Source of the DNA: Sipunculus nudus | Lineage: Eukaryota; Annelida; Sipuncula; Golfingiida; Sipunculidae | Reading direction: 5' to 3' | Assembly (NCBI GenBank): GCA_026874595.1 | Contig: CM049313.1 | Span: 27,340,008 to 27,404,007, forward strand | Length of the DNA: 64,000 nucleotides | Shown here: one piece after another, positions 26,751 through 40,600 of the stretch | Layout: the number at the start of each line of letters is the position of its first letter | Position numbering within the stretch: the stretch's first letter is position 1 | Translations under genes and position numbers: made by a program | Notes under the pieces: model-generated | Databases searched by the model: none | What the model saw: the letters and a program-made list of their open reading frames with translations, nothing else | What the model was told of the DNA's origin: nothing

Positions 26751-26954
26751 CAGGGGCGGATCCAGGATTTAGGAAAAGGGGGGGGGGGGGGTCCAATCCA
26801 GGAGGACTATTGAAAAATCCTAAAAAAAAAAGGTCATCACGTCTGGAAAAGGGGGGGTCCAGGCCGCAAAATTACGTCTAAAACCCCTTAAAAAATGTTG
26901 CTTCGGGTGAAAAGGGGGGGGGGGGGTCCGGACCCCCCCCTGGATCCGCTTCTG
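26751..26954. mobile_element. MITE with CAGRRGCGGATCCAGG terminal inverted repeats (copy 2)
   Basis: Same termini and interior as the copy at 25903, differing mainly in the lengths of the poly-G runs. A 6-bp duplication CTCTAT flanks it. Confidence 0.85.
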
Positions 26955-27479
26955 CTCTATCCTTTCTCCGGCCCTGCAATACCATTCGGGTAATTATGAT
27001 TCTTTCAAAGTTCCCCCTTTTGAGCATTCTCCTCATGAAAACTCCTTGTGCACATGCAATAGACCCTATCCCAGCACGGAGGTTTTCTTTTGAGAAGGGA
27101 TCACCAAGGGGATTATTTCGGGCCGTTTACCGCGAATTTACGAAAACCCGAGATAGGGCCCCCGGAGTTAAACTCTGTCCCGCCATCACAAACTGTATGG
27201 CCATTGAGTTACCTGGCCAAGACACAAAGAAAAGAGGTGCCCACGTGGGAGCAAATATTAAAATTATTAATTATGCACGTAATACGCAAATATTGCAAAT
27301 CAAAGTGGGTGAAACTCTTCGGACAAACCCGGAGCATATGTATGTCGAAAATCAGGGTAATACGTACGGTGGTATCGGAGGAGATACAGAAAAATTACAA
27401 AAATCGCCTTACGCTATTAATATATAGATGCAGCAATATTTATTATTTCAACATGATTGTCTAAATTGAGTAATTTAAT
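26955..27479. other. No supported feature
   Basis: Two overlapping plus-strand frames (26996-27427 and 27090-27464) show no recognisable domain or codon signal that separates them, so neither is called. Confidence 0.4.
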
Positions 27480-29085
27480 AAAATTTTGTTCACTTGGATA
27501 ATCCAAGTCTTGTCCGAAGTATTTTAACCTCAAATCATTATAAAATATACACTCTTGCATAAAGTGAGCTTCATCCTCAACAATATTGTATCCATGATGT
27601 AAACAGTATTTACAGATCCTCTCTTCACGAGATATATAATTATGACGAGTGACGACCTCTTTCTATAGCCAATTTATGATTGGAGCATCAGAGTTTAATT
27701 AGCAAGTGCGATATTTCTCATTTGGAATACAATATAAATACCATTCAAGAGTTAGCATAGATTTGAAAGCACCATAATAATATAATTTACTACACAACTC
27801 AATATCACTATGCCAGTTTTTAATAGCCATCTCATTTCAAATTATTTAAAAAAAATGTTCACACCTCCAACATACTGTGCCATCCAAACATATTCAAAAC
27901 CAGACTCAATAGCAATGTTCTCACATGAGATACCCAATTTTGATTTACCACTGTTGTCTAAATTCATCAACAAACTGTACACCTTTTTGTTACCTATGTT
28001 CTGGCAAATACAGTAATTTAACCCAATACTTAACACAACGTAATAAACAAGTTACAAACAAAGGAAATCTGCCGCAATCTCCTAATGCTGATGCATTTGG
28101 AGTATTCTGGCCTACATTTAAAACATATTTGCAAAATTTACTGCACTTTCTTTATAGTTTCTGATTTCTTAAAACCCCATAGTTCGCATCCATATATTAA
28201 TACTGGCACTACCATTTGATCACAAAGATAAAAGAGATGTTTCGTTCTAACATATTTACACTTTTTACTGATTTTTTTTAATCCTACATACAGCTTTGTT
28301 TGTTTGCAAAACTTGCTGTATGTAGGATGTGTATTTAACTAAGATAATTTTGTAGCTAAAGTAATACCAATATATTTATAGTATGGAACCACTTCTAACT
28401 GTTAACAATATAAATACCATCTTCCAACATTTCGTAAAGGACCACCTTTTCTAAAAACCATAATTTTAGTTTTATCTGTGTTAGTTTTAAAACCATATGG
28501 TTCACAAAAATTTGCAAGAGGTTAATAATCTGCTGCTGAAGTCTACCTACAGTATCTGCACAATTAACCAAAATAAAGTCATTAAAAATTGAAAGATTAC
28601 CAGTAACATATTTCATTTTACGATTGCTTCTATGTAACATACTACAATACTCATTTATAAATAAAGAAAAATAATAATTACTAAGATCATTTAGAGGACC
28701 CTTCTTGTGTAGAGGAAATATTATTGCCTTATTCCATTCACCAGGGAATGGATTCTTTATTGAAAATACTGTGAAACAAAGTATGTAATAAGGGCAAAAT
28801 AATTTCTTAAAGTGACTTAATAATAACAACTTGTAGCCCATCTGGTCCAGGAGATTTACCACTTTGCATATCTGATTTACTGCATGTCTGAATACTTTTA
28901 TTTTATTGTTAAGGGACCCACATACAGATCCACCGTTAAAATTATTTCTGAAGTATATGTTAGCCATAATGTAAAATTCTTCCTTGACATCATAACATCT
29001 TCCTTGTAACATATTACAATTCTCATTTATAAATAAAGAAAAAATTAATAGTATTACCATGCAACCCTGCCTGGTACCCAATGAG
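27480..29085 (-). pseudogene. Decayed non-LTR (LINE) reverse transcriptase
   Basis: Read on the minus strand, with many stops and shifts, this gives LINE RT signatures in order: PGEWNKAIIFPLHKKG (about 28,740-28,700), GTRQGCM with LFSLFINE (near 29,080-29,030 and again near 28,670), an LKLTQIKLKLWF-type strand, then KYIGITLA (28,385-28,360), a LIYGCELWGF motif (28,200-28,170) and a C-terminal NVGQNTPNASALGDCGRFPLF-type tail (28,120-28,060). The order is partly scrambled around 28,600-29,085, where part of the RT is duplicated. No open frame survives; an old relic of an RTE/Jockey-like or related LINE. Confidence 0.75.
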
Positions 29086-29212
29086 CTTTTCTTTGCTTAG
29101 TTAAAAGAAAAGGAAGGTTTTATTGTTTATATATTGATTCTGCAAAAGCTTTTGACTGTGTGCAACATAATTAATTGTGTTATTTCAATAAAATAACAGT
29201 ATCCAGACATTA

Positions 29213-29616
29213 AAAATTTTATCTATAGGAGTTTTCCATATTTAGTAACTGGGTGAAGTTTTGTTCATTTGGTTCATGCATTTAAAAAAAATACTAACAC
29301 AAACATGAATATGGCAAGATATAAAAATAATGATAATTTAAATGGAAGAAAAATAAGTGATGGCATGATAAATATCTTCAAGATAGTTTATTTATTTGTT
29401 AATAAATAAATTGCATCCGTCACAACAGTCTCTTCCACATTTCAACATAATGACACGTAAGATAATCATTGGTACATATATGCCTTTGAATTGAACTTTA
29501 TTTTAATCAGATTTCTGGATACATAAAGTTTGTTTGACCATATATTAATATACCAAATGAACAAAACTTCACCCAGTTACTAAATATGGAAAACTCCTAT
29601 AAAATTTTTAATTTAG
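29213..29616. mobile_element. Foldback/MITE-like element with 60-bp inverted repeats
   Basis: The sequence TAGGAGTTTTCCATATTTAG (within 29228-29274) recurs inverted at 29552-29605 as part of matching arms of about 60 bases, the left arm having a 3-4-base insertion. The outer ends are TTAAAAATTTTAT-like. The interior of about 280 bases is AT-rich and non-coding. Confidence 0.8.
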
Positions 29617-29734
29617 CAGCTTATGTTTTTCATTGTTTCAAGAAGAGAACAACATCTATAGGTACTTGATTTTTAATTTTTTTTCTTATTTAAGTATTTC
29701 CAGTATTTTCACTCAAGTTTGAAATGTACTGTCA

Positions 29735-31700
29735 TAAATTCAACTCAATCTCTCTCGGTTCGACTGTATTCGCAACGAGACAAACAAAATGGGACTAGGT
29801 TGAATTGGATATAACCATATTTGACAAAGATAAGATGACCAACAAGTTTGAGTTTTTTATGACTTTCATCCCCCCCCCCCCCCAAAGCCCTCCAAATTAA
29901 CATGATGTTCTCAAAGTTTAAAGGCAATTGTTTCAAAATTTTGGCCTGAAGTGCGCTAAATGTCAAACAAAACAGGCCGGTGACAAAATTTGCAACAGCA
30001 GATGAACAGACAGACATACTGACAAGGTGAGACAAGGTCAACAAAGATTGAGCATACCATAATACGGGAAATGGAAGAATAAACTAAATGAGGTTAGAAT
30101 AAGGTTGATACGAACATTTTTGACCAAGTTATGAGGAAAATAACGATTCAAGGTTTTTCGATTAACTTAACCTTAGGCCTATATTAACCAAAAATAACAG
30201 GCTACCTAGAATATTTTTTTCATCATCTCTAAATTTCAAGGTGATTGCTGCAAAACTGTGGCCTGTAGTGTGCTAAATGTCAGACAGAACATCAAGGCCG
30301 TTGACGAAATTCACAACAACAGAGGAACAGACAGTCATACTGACAAGGTGACACAAGACCAACAAAGGTTGATCAAATCATGATAAGGGGAATGTTAAGA
30401 CGAACAAAATGAGGTAAGAATGAGGTTAATACAACAATTTTTGACCAAGTTATGAAGAAAAGAAAATTTTGAGATTTTTCGATGACCCTGAGCTTTACCT
30501 TTGACCTATATTGACCAAAAACATTAGGACACCTAGCATTTTAGTTTTCCATCATCTCTAAAAGTTCTAAAAGTTATTGTGGCGAAATTGTGGGCTGTAG
30601 TGGGCTTAATGTCAGAGAGAACATCAAGGCCGTTGACAAAATGACAACAACAAAGGAACAGACAGACATACTGACAAGGTGACACAAACCATGATATGGG
30701 AAATGTAATGATATGGGGAATGTAAAGACGAACAAAATAAGGCTAGAATGAGGTTGATACAACAATTTTTTACCAAGTTATGAGGAAAATTACACTCCAA
30801 GTTTTTCGATGACCTTGACCTTTGACCTATTTGAATAATACACATACGGCTTCAAGAATACGTTCCGATATACAGAATATGTAAGTTACCATGTGATTCT
30901 TGCTAAACTGTGGCCTGTAGAATGCTATATGAAAGACACAGGTAGAGGCAAGAAGGCAAAATGGAGGACAACTGACAAACAGACAGACATACTGACAAAG
31001 TGACATAAGATTGGGACCAGATGACCTACTCAGGTTATCGAGAAGACCCAGAGAAAGAAAATAAGCTATATTTTCTGTAATTGAAATTTATACTTTTGGG
31101 GATATGGTAAAAAAATGATATGTTGTGGTGTCAATAGTGCAGCGCCCCCTAGCGACCATATTTCAAAACTGTAAAAACGATTCCGAGATATTTATGTAGG
31201 ACATAAGATATATCAGTTTCAAGACGATTCTTGCATACGTATGGTGACTAGGGTATCAACAAGTGGTATCTCGAAATATCTCGTTTGATGAGATATTGTG
31301 CGAGATATTTCGAGACTTAATTGTAATACAATCTTGTAGTACTAATTGACCTCTGCAGCTTTAAAACTGACAAAGTAAGAAATATAAGACGCTTTATTTT
31401 CCTTTAGACCCTTTAGTTGAATTTTTCCTTAAAAAAAATCCCAAATAGACCAGTGGTGAAGCGCTTGCCGGAAGTTGAAATGACAGACAGAGTGACAGAC
31501 AGAACATATTGTCTCTCTATCATTTGAAGGACCCTCAAAGCGATTGCTGAGAAGTTGTGGCCTGTAGAATGACATATCAGACAAAACAATAAGCACGCAA
31601 ACAAACCTGACAACAAGAGACGAACAGACAGACATCAAAGATTTCGGCAAGCCACAAACTAGAATACGGGTATTGGACAAGCGACTACGTGTATCTGCCG
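29735..31700 (-). repeat. Array of a 320-331-bp interspersed repeat, reverse orientation
   Basis: The marker CATACTGACAAGGTGA occurs at 30015, 30336, 30667 and (variant) 30988, giving a period of 321-331 bases. Units also share TTTGACCTTGACCTTTG-like tracts and a GCGCCCCCTAGCG segment (about 31,141). The same family occurs on the plus strand at 60.1-64.0 kb, where the period is also 331. No coding potential is supported. Confidence 0.8.
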
Positions 31701-31771
31701 AAATCAGAGTGGGACGGGTGAAGTGAGGAATAGATTGAGTGGCAAGGGGAAAAAGTTAGGTGTGTTGCATT

Positions 31772-32260
31772 TTAGCATGGATGTCTGCAGCCGAAATGTG
31801 TATGTAGGTGGCGCCACCTGCCAGGAAATACAGAAAGCTGTCCAAGATGTATATACATGCAAAATTTAATGCAGATTAGTCAAACCACTGCTGAGATATG
31901 AGTGATTTTATCCCACAGCAGACAAACAGTACGATGTGGGGCTAAAATGGTTGCAGGTGGCGCCACCGGTTTTGCGTATGATACAGAGCTATGTGAGATC
32001 TATACACATGCAAAATTTCACGGGTATACGTCAAACCAGTCCTAAAATATTAGCATGGATGTCTGCAGCCTGAACGTGAATGTAGGTGGCGCCACCTGTC
32101 ATAAAATCAAGAAAGCTATCCAGAATGTATACACATGCAAATTTCAGGTGGATAAGTCCAACCACTGCAGAGATATGAGTGATTTTATCCCACAGCAGAC
32201 AAACAGGAGGACGCTGTGCAAAATTGGTTGGCTGACAGAGGGCCATCCCGACATATTTTT
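31772..32260. repeat. 278-bp tandem repeat carrying a GGTGGCGCCACC palindrome
   Basis: TTAGCATGGATGTCTGCAGC starts at 31772 and again at 32050. Each unit contains AGGTGGCGCCACCTG (about 31,807 and 32,081), and a third palindrome lies between them near 31,946. A second shared block is GAGATATGAGTGATTTTATC with CCACAGCAGACAAACAG. Confidence 0.8.
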
Positions 32261-33779
32261 CACACCTGATATGTGGGCAAACAAAATCCACAAAGAAAAA
32301 ACTTAAGACCATAAAACAAGGTTGAGTCCAGTGGCGATAGGACTATATAGCTCTGATGACTTAGAGTCAACCGAGCTAAAAATGATCACTGGACACAAAT
32401 AAATGTGATAAAAAAATGAAAAAAAAATTCCTCGACCTGTTGCAGGTCTAATATACATGTTATTTGTTACTTCGTCATGTTTAAACATTGGCAAAGTATG
32501 GCAAATTTACTCAGCAACGGGGTGCCAATTTAAAGCAGTTGTAATAACCTATATTAATCTAAAAGGCGGCTCAATAACTGAATGTAGATAGTACAAAGAG
32601 AAAAGCAACAAAAGCTTTTAAGTAGTATTGGCCAACAGGAATAACATATAAAACCCTCTGAAAACCAGATTTCCTAGAAGTTGTTATTTTTTACAGATCT
32701 AATTTGGACTTTTAACCGCAAGGCCGAAAATCAATTAAAATTCACCCAAGTTTGTTTTGTCACGAAATACACTGAAAACCAGCTCAAATATAACTAAGGA
32801 GTAATGTGACTGGCAGGTCCAAGATGGTATCCAAACAGGGTGCCCATCACATACCATTTACAATTAAATGGTCTAAAGACAGTCATTATATACAACAGCT
32901 GTAATTGTGGCATCTTGTTACAAAGAGATTAAATTTAAGTGGTAAAATGTCAGCGAGTAAAGTTTTGGTAAGGTGATAAATATAATTCTCAAATGGCATC
33001 CAAGCTGGCACCCTGAATAATTTTACACCAGCACGAATAGAAACCGGGGAGATGTGGTGTAGGACCGAGGAGTGCCTTACATTTTAGGTTATAAAATTTA
33101 GAGATTTAGACTGACACATCAACACGGAGTATTCATGTAACCTAAAAGATAAAACATTGCTTCTAAAATGTCTGTCCAAAGGTAGTAATTTCAAAGTGAA
33201 ATTTAACGGAGGATGCAGGACGATGGAGGCTTTCCAGGGTTACAAACGATTTTGCCTAATGGTACCTCGGACTGGAACTTGTTTGTCCTTAGATTCTTAG
33301 CAAGGCTTCTTCTTTCCAAATAATGCAGTGAATGTTATGGTTCTTGCGATCTTATCGTATTGATATTTTTGTGGAACATGGTGGTGCAATTATTAGTCCT
33401 TCACTTGTGACCGGAAGGCTGTGGGTTGCACACCATTTAGACAACCTTCCTTATCTCGTCTTTCCACCAGGGCGTGCCCCCTCTACCAAGGCGGGTCTGG
33501 TCAGAGAAGTTTGACAAATGTTGAACGAAGAACCTTGTAGCGCCTGTGATTGCTGCCGGGGTTGTGTGCTTTCCAGCGGGCCGAGAAAAGCTGCAGGTAT
33601 GCAGTCCTTAAAAGACCAAAATGCAATGTAAAGGCGAATGTGTCTGTCAAATCACTAACCAATCTTCTTGTTTTATTTCTAAGAGAATAATATCAATTCC
33701 ATAAACTTTTTTCTGGGTTGGTTTATTGGGTTGATTTATCGGACTCTTGTAGATAGGGAGAGGAGTCGAGGTTAGCGAC
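32261..33779. other. No supported feature
   Basis: About 1.5 kb of AT-rich sequence. The short frames at 32303-32494 and 33332-33514 have no domain. The right part may belong to the decayed DIRS element that follows. Confidence 0.4.
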
Positions 33780-36665
33780 TGTGTTTCTGATCTTTCTGAC
33801 CACAGTGACTGGACCTACTGTGGAAGGACTATTTACGGGAGAAAGTTCCCTTCACATCTCACTGATGGTGCTCATCTCTTTTAACAGTGTTGTTGTAGGT
33901 ACAAAGGTGGGAGAACTTTGGTCCCGATGGTCCATACACTGCCTTGATGCAGCTGATGAACATCTAAGGGTTCCTATTTTTGTATAGTGCTGGGCTCTGC
34001 CTTCTTCATCTATTCATGCTGCATGTACAGGAGTACCACTTGGGCTTGGCTCTTCGCCTGTCTGAAGCTGATATTTCGAAGCTCGGGGACATGCAATTCG
34101 GCTAGACTATGAAGACCTTCTGTTTATCGTCAAGAAGTTGTATGATATCATGTTACTCTCATCAATCATTCCTTTTTGATCTTCTAAGTTTGAATGATGA
34201 CTTGGCTATCTCCTAAACCAAATTGTGAGTTGCGCTCATTCTGGGAGGGATGCATTTTCTAACTTAGCAATATTGAAAGATGCCTCTTTGCTTTTTTGGT
34301 TGATGGGGCAATGCAAAAGTTCGATTTTACCAGGAGCTTGTCTCTCCAATGCTTGGCTCCTGGTGATTGTGATGTCCTTGGCACAGTACCAGCGTCAGAC
34401 ACGGTCGATCAGGAGCCACGATATAAAACTCAGATGTGTCTAGGCTCAGGTGTTTATGTTTGTTTCATTGCATGAAAAAGAGTGTTTGTGGAGTCATGTT
34501 GGTGTCTGTAGAAATTTTCAACAGCAGACCGTTAGAGCCCAAGTTTACAGTGCCATGTGAACCCAGAAAAACATTCCACTTTCTTCAGTCTTTATATTCG
34601 CATTATTAGCCAGAGGGAGCGCCCTTTACTAGGTGTCTAAGATATTCATAACGGTTGCCTGCAGAAGGAGATCACGACTGTGACATGGGGAGAGGGGTTG
34701 TTCCACCAGCCGTTAATGAACGGGCTGCGAGGACTGATTACTGTCTTGCAAGTGTTGTTTTGGTAACCAACACTACCCTATGACTGTTGTTCTCATCACT
34801 GGCTGTCTCTTTTCAGAAAATTGCATCGTATATACTCCTCTCAGAACTTAGATTCTGAAAATTGACATCTTAAAATAAGACATCTCGTAAACAGCCCAAC
34901 TCGTTAATGCCCGATAACTTAGACATCTTGCAATCTTGAGATGTCTTTATGTAATTAACATGGCGAGATAGTTTGTTAATTACTCATCGAATGGTGGCGA
35001 ATGTTTACATTAGAAGTTCTCATGTACAGCTCTTTAAGCACACGGAGTTGCGCGTGTTGATTTTAACCATTATTAAAAATAATAACGGAGAGACAAGCTG
35101 CATTTTAACACGCGGGTCGGACGTCACCTTAAATATCTTTGAATAAGTAAACTTAAAGAGCCTGACACTGAATAAACATGACTGCTTCATTGTTATGGAC
35201 GGTAATTCAACGTGGCTCTGAAACCATTCTATCGACGCTTTTCAATCCATGCCTTCATATGCAAGGACGGTCTGATATGTTAACGTTGATGAGTAGGAAG
35301 CACATTAACGGGTATCGTGGCATACAACACAGTCAAACAATCACTGGTCTTTACACCGGCGCATGTACAGAAGGCGCTGGGGCCTTAATTAACGGGGACT
35401 GGTTTGATTGTAACTAGGTGTATGACCTCCCGGTATGCAGGGGTATGCACATTAACTCAAAAGAGACTATGGCTGTTATTTTGAGTGCTCATAGTTGCTG
35501 CTGGAGGGACAGGAATATTCTTATTCTGTCTGATAGTGTAACTACGGTGGCTATAAGGGTACCTATATAAAAAAAACCATTTTTAATGACTGCTCTGCGG
35601 GGCCTGTTCTGGCTGTCAGTTTTCTTTAATTTTTCAATTAAAGCATGGTATGTGCAATGTTAATAAGCAACATGCCCTGGATGGACTTGGCCTCTTTATG
35701 TCAGCACATTTCGTATAAATCTGCTAAATTTCTTTTCTGCAGGTCCCCGTAGTGATGTGCATCCCAGCATTGGGCGCGAGAGTTGAAGAGTAATGAGAAG
35801 TGCTTTCCCTCAATCCACCATCACTACTTACAAATCAGATCTGAAGGCCTACATATCCTTCTATAGCCGTCTCTCAATTCCTCTGGTGCCACTAAGCGTT
35901 GCCAACTCTCAAAGATACATAATCTTCCTTGTATCAAAATTAAAGTTTACTTCCATTACTCAATACATACAGATTAAGTTTTTGCATGGCTAAGTCAACC
36001 TACCCTCACCACCAAACGATTCACTCATCACCTTCGTTCTGCTGAAAGGAGTTCGCAGGTCCCTGGGTCATACTTCTAGGCCTAAGCTCCCGATTACATT
36101 ACCAATACTGAATGGGATATTCAAAAACCTCATCTCACGTCATCAGCATATATATGTTTCTAGGCGGTGTGAAAGTTTCCTCAGGAAGTCAAATCTGCTT
36201 CCTGCATCAGCCAGTAATTTCGAGAGCTCTTTGCTGATTATGTTCCAAACACCATTAATGGCTCTAAAACCATACACTTTAAAGAGCGTAGGGTAAGCAT
36301 ACCCCTTCCTCATTATACCAAATTCCCACCTTTGTCCAGCCACTACTCTGCTCCTTGCATTTAAAGCTGTACCAGCCCCTTCCCATGCTCCAGCCTTCAT
36401 TTACCTGGACAGGGGACGCGGAGTTGTTATGGCTTACCCAATGTTTTTAAACAGACTAAAATCAGTTTTAGAGACCCGGGGAACACCGTCACGAAACTAT
36501 GCAGGGCACAGTTTCAAGAGGGGCGGGGCTACCCTTGCCTTATTAAGCAGTAATGTGCCGGTTGATTTAATAAAATTACACTGAGACTGGAAAAGCCAGG
36601 CCTACCAAAAATATATATCCCCAGGGCTCGGTGACCGATATCAAGTTGCACATGCACTTCACACA
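33780..36665 (+). mobile_element. DIRS-like retroelement relic (RT?, RNase H, tyrosine recombinase)
   Basis: From 35,330 the plus strand encodes a degenerate RNase H: YTGACTEGAGALINGDWF, a TAG, then GMHINSKETMAV and LILSDSVTTVA. A recombinase follows: the N-terminal helix bundle STITTYKSDLKAYISFY (35,817 on), and near the end HSFKRGGATLALL (36,508-36,546, the H-x2-R box), LH-stop-DWKSQAYQKYIS (about 36,573-36,612). The RNase H-YR order and the AYQKYIS tyrosine region match DIRS-type elements. The stretch 33,780-35,300 is a poor match to the expected RT (a PLGLGSSP motif near 34,040) and is assigned by position. Several stops and shifts; inactive. Confidence 0.65.
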
Positions 36666-36732
36666 AGCTGAACACCAGGGGCTAAAGCGATATTACTGAA
36701 TAGTTAAGTAGGTACTGAAACGTTTACATGAC

Positions 36733-37458
36733 TGTTACGGTCCCTTTTCACACCAAACAACTCAGGCCGAACCGTAACACATATGCTCAGACACGTTCTC
36801 TTCAAATGAATACGTTACCAAAATATGGGTGCAAAAACAGTACTATATTACAATATTTACAATCGTACACAAATAATATAATAGTCAATACATAACGTAA
36901 TTTATAACCAAGTCTCTGACGAAAACTGAGTCTCTAAATAACGAACTGTAACGAAATACTTAACTGAATCCGGTAAACGAGAAACTGAAGTCCATCATCA
37001 ACACATAATTCGGGCACACACAAAACTGAAGTCCTGTATTAATCCATGTGGCACCAAACAAACATAAAGTCTCTCCTCTTCCTAAATAATAAAGTTCATG
37101 GCGTGGTTTATGGCATTCCGTGGGCTTGGGGACCAAGAGCCCACGGTCACGGTCCCCGGGGATAACAGCAACGTGGCGTTGGCGAAGTCAATAGTCCCGC
37201 CTCGTACTGCAGGCGAGTTCGTTTTATAGGCTTTCAACAATGGGTGAAAGCCGCAGAAGTTTGTGGTTTTGCTTGAGAGAAACGATAGCGCCGGCAGAAC
37301 TGCAAAACCAGTACTGAATGGGCCAAGAATAGTTTTTATGTTTCTCAAAGCGCGTCAGTAGTCACTGATAGCGGGGTGGATCCATAAGCGTGGAAACGGG
37401 GGCGGCCACACCACTTCGTGGCGCCATCCTCCGATGTCCGGGTGACGTCCATGCAACA
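36733..37458 (-). repeat. 3' LTR of the Gmr1-type element
   Basis: Begins TGTTACGGTCCC on the plus strand and ends ATGCAACA. It matches 42694-43419 base for base as far as I can read, offset 5,961. An AATAAA occurs near 37,086 on the plus strand only; the minus-strand polyadenylation signal was not resolved. Confidence 0.95.
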
Positions 37459-37473
37459 CCCCCACCCTTAAAA
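37459..37473 (-). other. Polypurine tract
   Basis: On the minus strand AAGGGTGGGGGTG lies directly against the 3' LTR, the expected plus-strand primer. Confidence 0.75.
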
Positions 37474-37692
37474 GAAAGAAGGTAAGGAGAGCAAAGCATT
37501 AGCACTGTATGACGAGTATATGAGTAGTTTGACATCTTAAGCATTAGTTTATGCTTCTTACAGCTAATTAATTATCATCATCACAAATAGTATAATCAGC
37601 AATATCTTAATACATGTAATATATGTAATACAACTCTTCCAAAGGACAAAACATGTCCGAGGCTATAACAAGAGTCAATCATCAGATCAAAA

Positions 37693-40600
37693 TTAATGAC
37701 GTCTCGATAACGTATCAGCGATTATGTTATCGGAGCCCTTGATGTGTTTGATAACTAGGTTAAACTCTGACAGGGCTAGACTCCATCTCATTAATCTCTG
37801 ATTATTATTCTTCATCTTATGAAGAAATGTTATGGGATTATGATCTGTATAAACAGTTATATCATACGGCGTAGAACCCAAATATACTTCAAAGTGCTGT
37901 AACGCCATCAATAGTGACAGAGTTTCCTTTTCAATAGTAGAATAATTCTTTTGATGAGGTAAAAATTTCTTTGAATAGTAGCAAACCGGATGACTTATGT
38001 TAAAGTCATCGTCTTGGATGAGCACAGCGCCTACACCGCAATCGCTGGCATCCGTCAGGAGAGAAAACGGTTTATCAAAATTTGGAGCCTGTAACACAGG
38101 TGCACTTTGTAATATAGCTTTGGCTCTTTCAAAAGCATTTTGACAGTTTTTATTCCAATGGAATTTTCTGTCCTTTTTCAATAGGTCCGTTAACGGATTT
38201 ACAACACCTGCAAAGTTCTGACAAAATTTCCTGTAATACCCAGTCATTCCTAAGAATCGCATTAGTTCCTTGCGATTAGTAGGAACTGGAAATTCTACGA
38301 TAGCAGATACTTTACTGGCAATTGGTTTTACACAACCTTGACCTACTTCGTGCCCTAAATATGTTACAGTTGCACGACAAAAATCACTCTTGGCAAGATT
38401 AACTGTCAATCCTGCTTTTTTCAGTCTCTCAAAGAGTTCTACCAAACTTTGTTTATGATCTTCCCATATGTGATTGTATACAACAACATCATCAATATAG
38501 CAAGTACAGTTATCTAAGCCAGATAATACACAATTCATAAGTCTCATGAAGCAGGCTGGCGCATTTTTCATTCCGAAGGGCATAACTTTGTACTGGAACA
38601 AACCGTTTGGCGTTACAAACGCAGATATCTGCTTAGCCCGTTCGGTAAGAGGTACCTGCCAATAACCTTTTAACAGATCTAACTTGCTAATATACGTAGC
38701 AGATCCAATCCTATCAATGCAATCTTCCACTCTGGGCAAAGGGTAAGTATCTGTTATTGTTACAGTGTTAACTTTTCGATAGTCTGTACAAAATCTGTAG
38801 GTCATATCAGGCTTCTTTATCAACAAACATGGGGAACTCCAGGCACTACTGCTGTTTTCAATAATATCATTCTCTATCATATACTTTATTTCATTCTTTA
38901 TGGCTTGTAACTTTTGGGGACCAGCTCTATATGGTGCCTGTTTAATAGGGGAAGCATCTCCAATGTCTACATCATGCTGTAGTACATTAGTTCTACTGGG
39001 GACATCAGGAAATAAAGAGTCATAATTTAGCAGGATTTCCTTCAACTCTGATAACTGATCGAAATCCAAATGTGACAATTTCTGATCTAAATTATTTAAA
39101 ATATCAGAGTTGTTCAGTTTTACAGGATGTTCAGTTTTCTTCATGAGAACATCCTCGGCATTCTTTTCAGTTTCTTTAATGAGTACCAAATTTGTTTGGG
39201 GAGGACTAGATTGACATGTTTCCGCTGATCTGTCATGATATTCTTTCAACATATTTATATGACAAAGTTGATGTGACTTTCTACGATCAGGAGTATCAAT
39301 CACATAATTCAAATCTGATTTCTTCTCAACAACTTTGTATGGTCCAGAGTATTTTGCTTGCAGGGGATGTCCTGGAATTGGGAATAATACCAGAACTTTA
39401 TCACCAGGTTTAAATTCTCTTTTTGTCGTCTTTTTGTCATACCATACTTTCATTTTGTTTTGGGCTTTCTTTAAATGTTCTTGGGCGATTTCATTTGCCC
39501 TACTTAATTTCTCCTTGAATTCCTGAACATATTTTAACAAGCTACTTTGAGAACTGTTTTCGATCCAAGTGTCTTTTAACACCGCCAGGGGGCCTCTTAC
39601 ACAGTGCCCATACACTAATTCAAAAGGGCTAAACCCTAAGCTTTCTTGCACTGCTTCTCGGGCTGCAAATATCAAAAAGGGTAAACCCTCATCCCACTGG
39701 TTCCCAGTGTCAAGACAATAAGCTCTAATCATGTTTTTGAGAGTTTGATGAAATCGCTCTAGAGCACCTTGACTCTCAGGATGGTAGGCACTGGATTTGT
39801 AGTGTTTTATGCCTAGCTCTGCCATAACCTGGGCAAATATATTTGACATGAAATTTGAACCTTGATCCGTTTGTATTGTTCTTGGTAAGCCAAAAGTAGT
39901 AAAAAATTTAACCAGAGCTTCAACAATTTTCTTTGCAGATATAGTTCTAAGAGGAATAGCTTCTGGAAATCTAGTTGCAGTACACATGATTGTTAGAACA
40001 TATTCATTGCCATGTTTAGTTTTTCTTAGCGGTCCTACACAGTCAAGTATTACTGATTCAAACGCATCATGTGTTGCTGGTATGGGCGAGAGTGGCGCAG
40101 GACTAATTTGGTGGGTTGGTTTTCCAATCATTTGACACACATGACAAGTTTTACAGTATTTCGCAACGTCTCGTTTTAACTTGGGCCAATAGAAGTGTTG
40201 GAGAATTTTGTGTTTGGTTTTCCTGACACCCAAATGTCCTGCCATAGGATGATCATGTGCAAGTTTTAAGATTTCTGGGCGATACTCGGGGGGAACTACA
40301 ATTTGATAAAGAGTTTTCCACGTTTCGTCCGCTGGTACGGTGGGAGGTCTATATTTTCTGACTAGTACATCATTCTGTAAGGTGAAACAAGTTGGAACTT
40401 TATCTGCTTCCTCTTTAGTCAAGGCATTTTCTCTAAGGGAGGCAATATCAGGATCTTTCTTTTGCATTGCTATCAAATCATCAGTTTTCATGCTAACTTC
40501 TACTTTCTTTACACTCCTATCCTTCTTTAACTGTTCATGCCCATTTTGATCAGGCGATTTCACGCCGTTTGTACTCCTTTGGAGATTTCTATTCAGGGTC

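Noticed and set aside
26996-27464. Two overlapping plus-strand frames of 124-143 codons
   Set aside because: Neither shows a domain or family resemblance; no supporting signals.
24170-32300. Possible CRISPR-like arrays
   Set aside because: The repeats are minisatellite or long tandem units without unique spacers of constant length, and the genome is metazoan.
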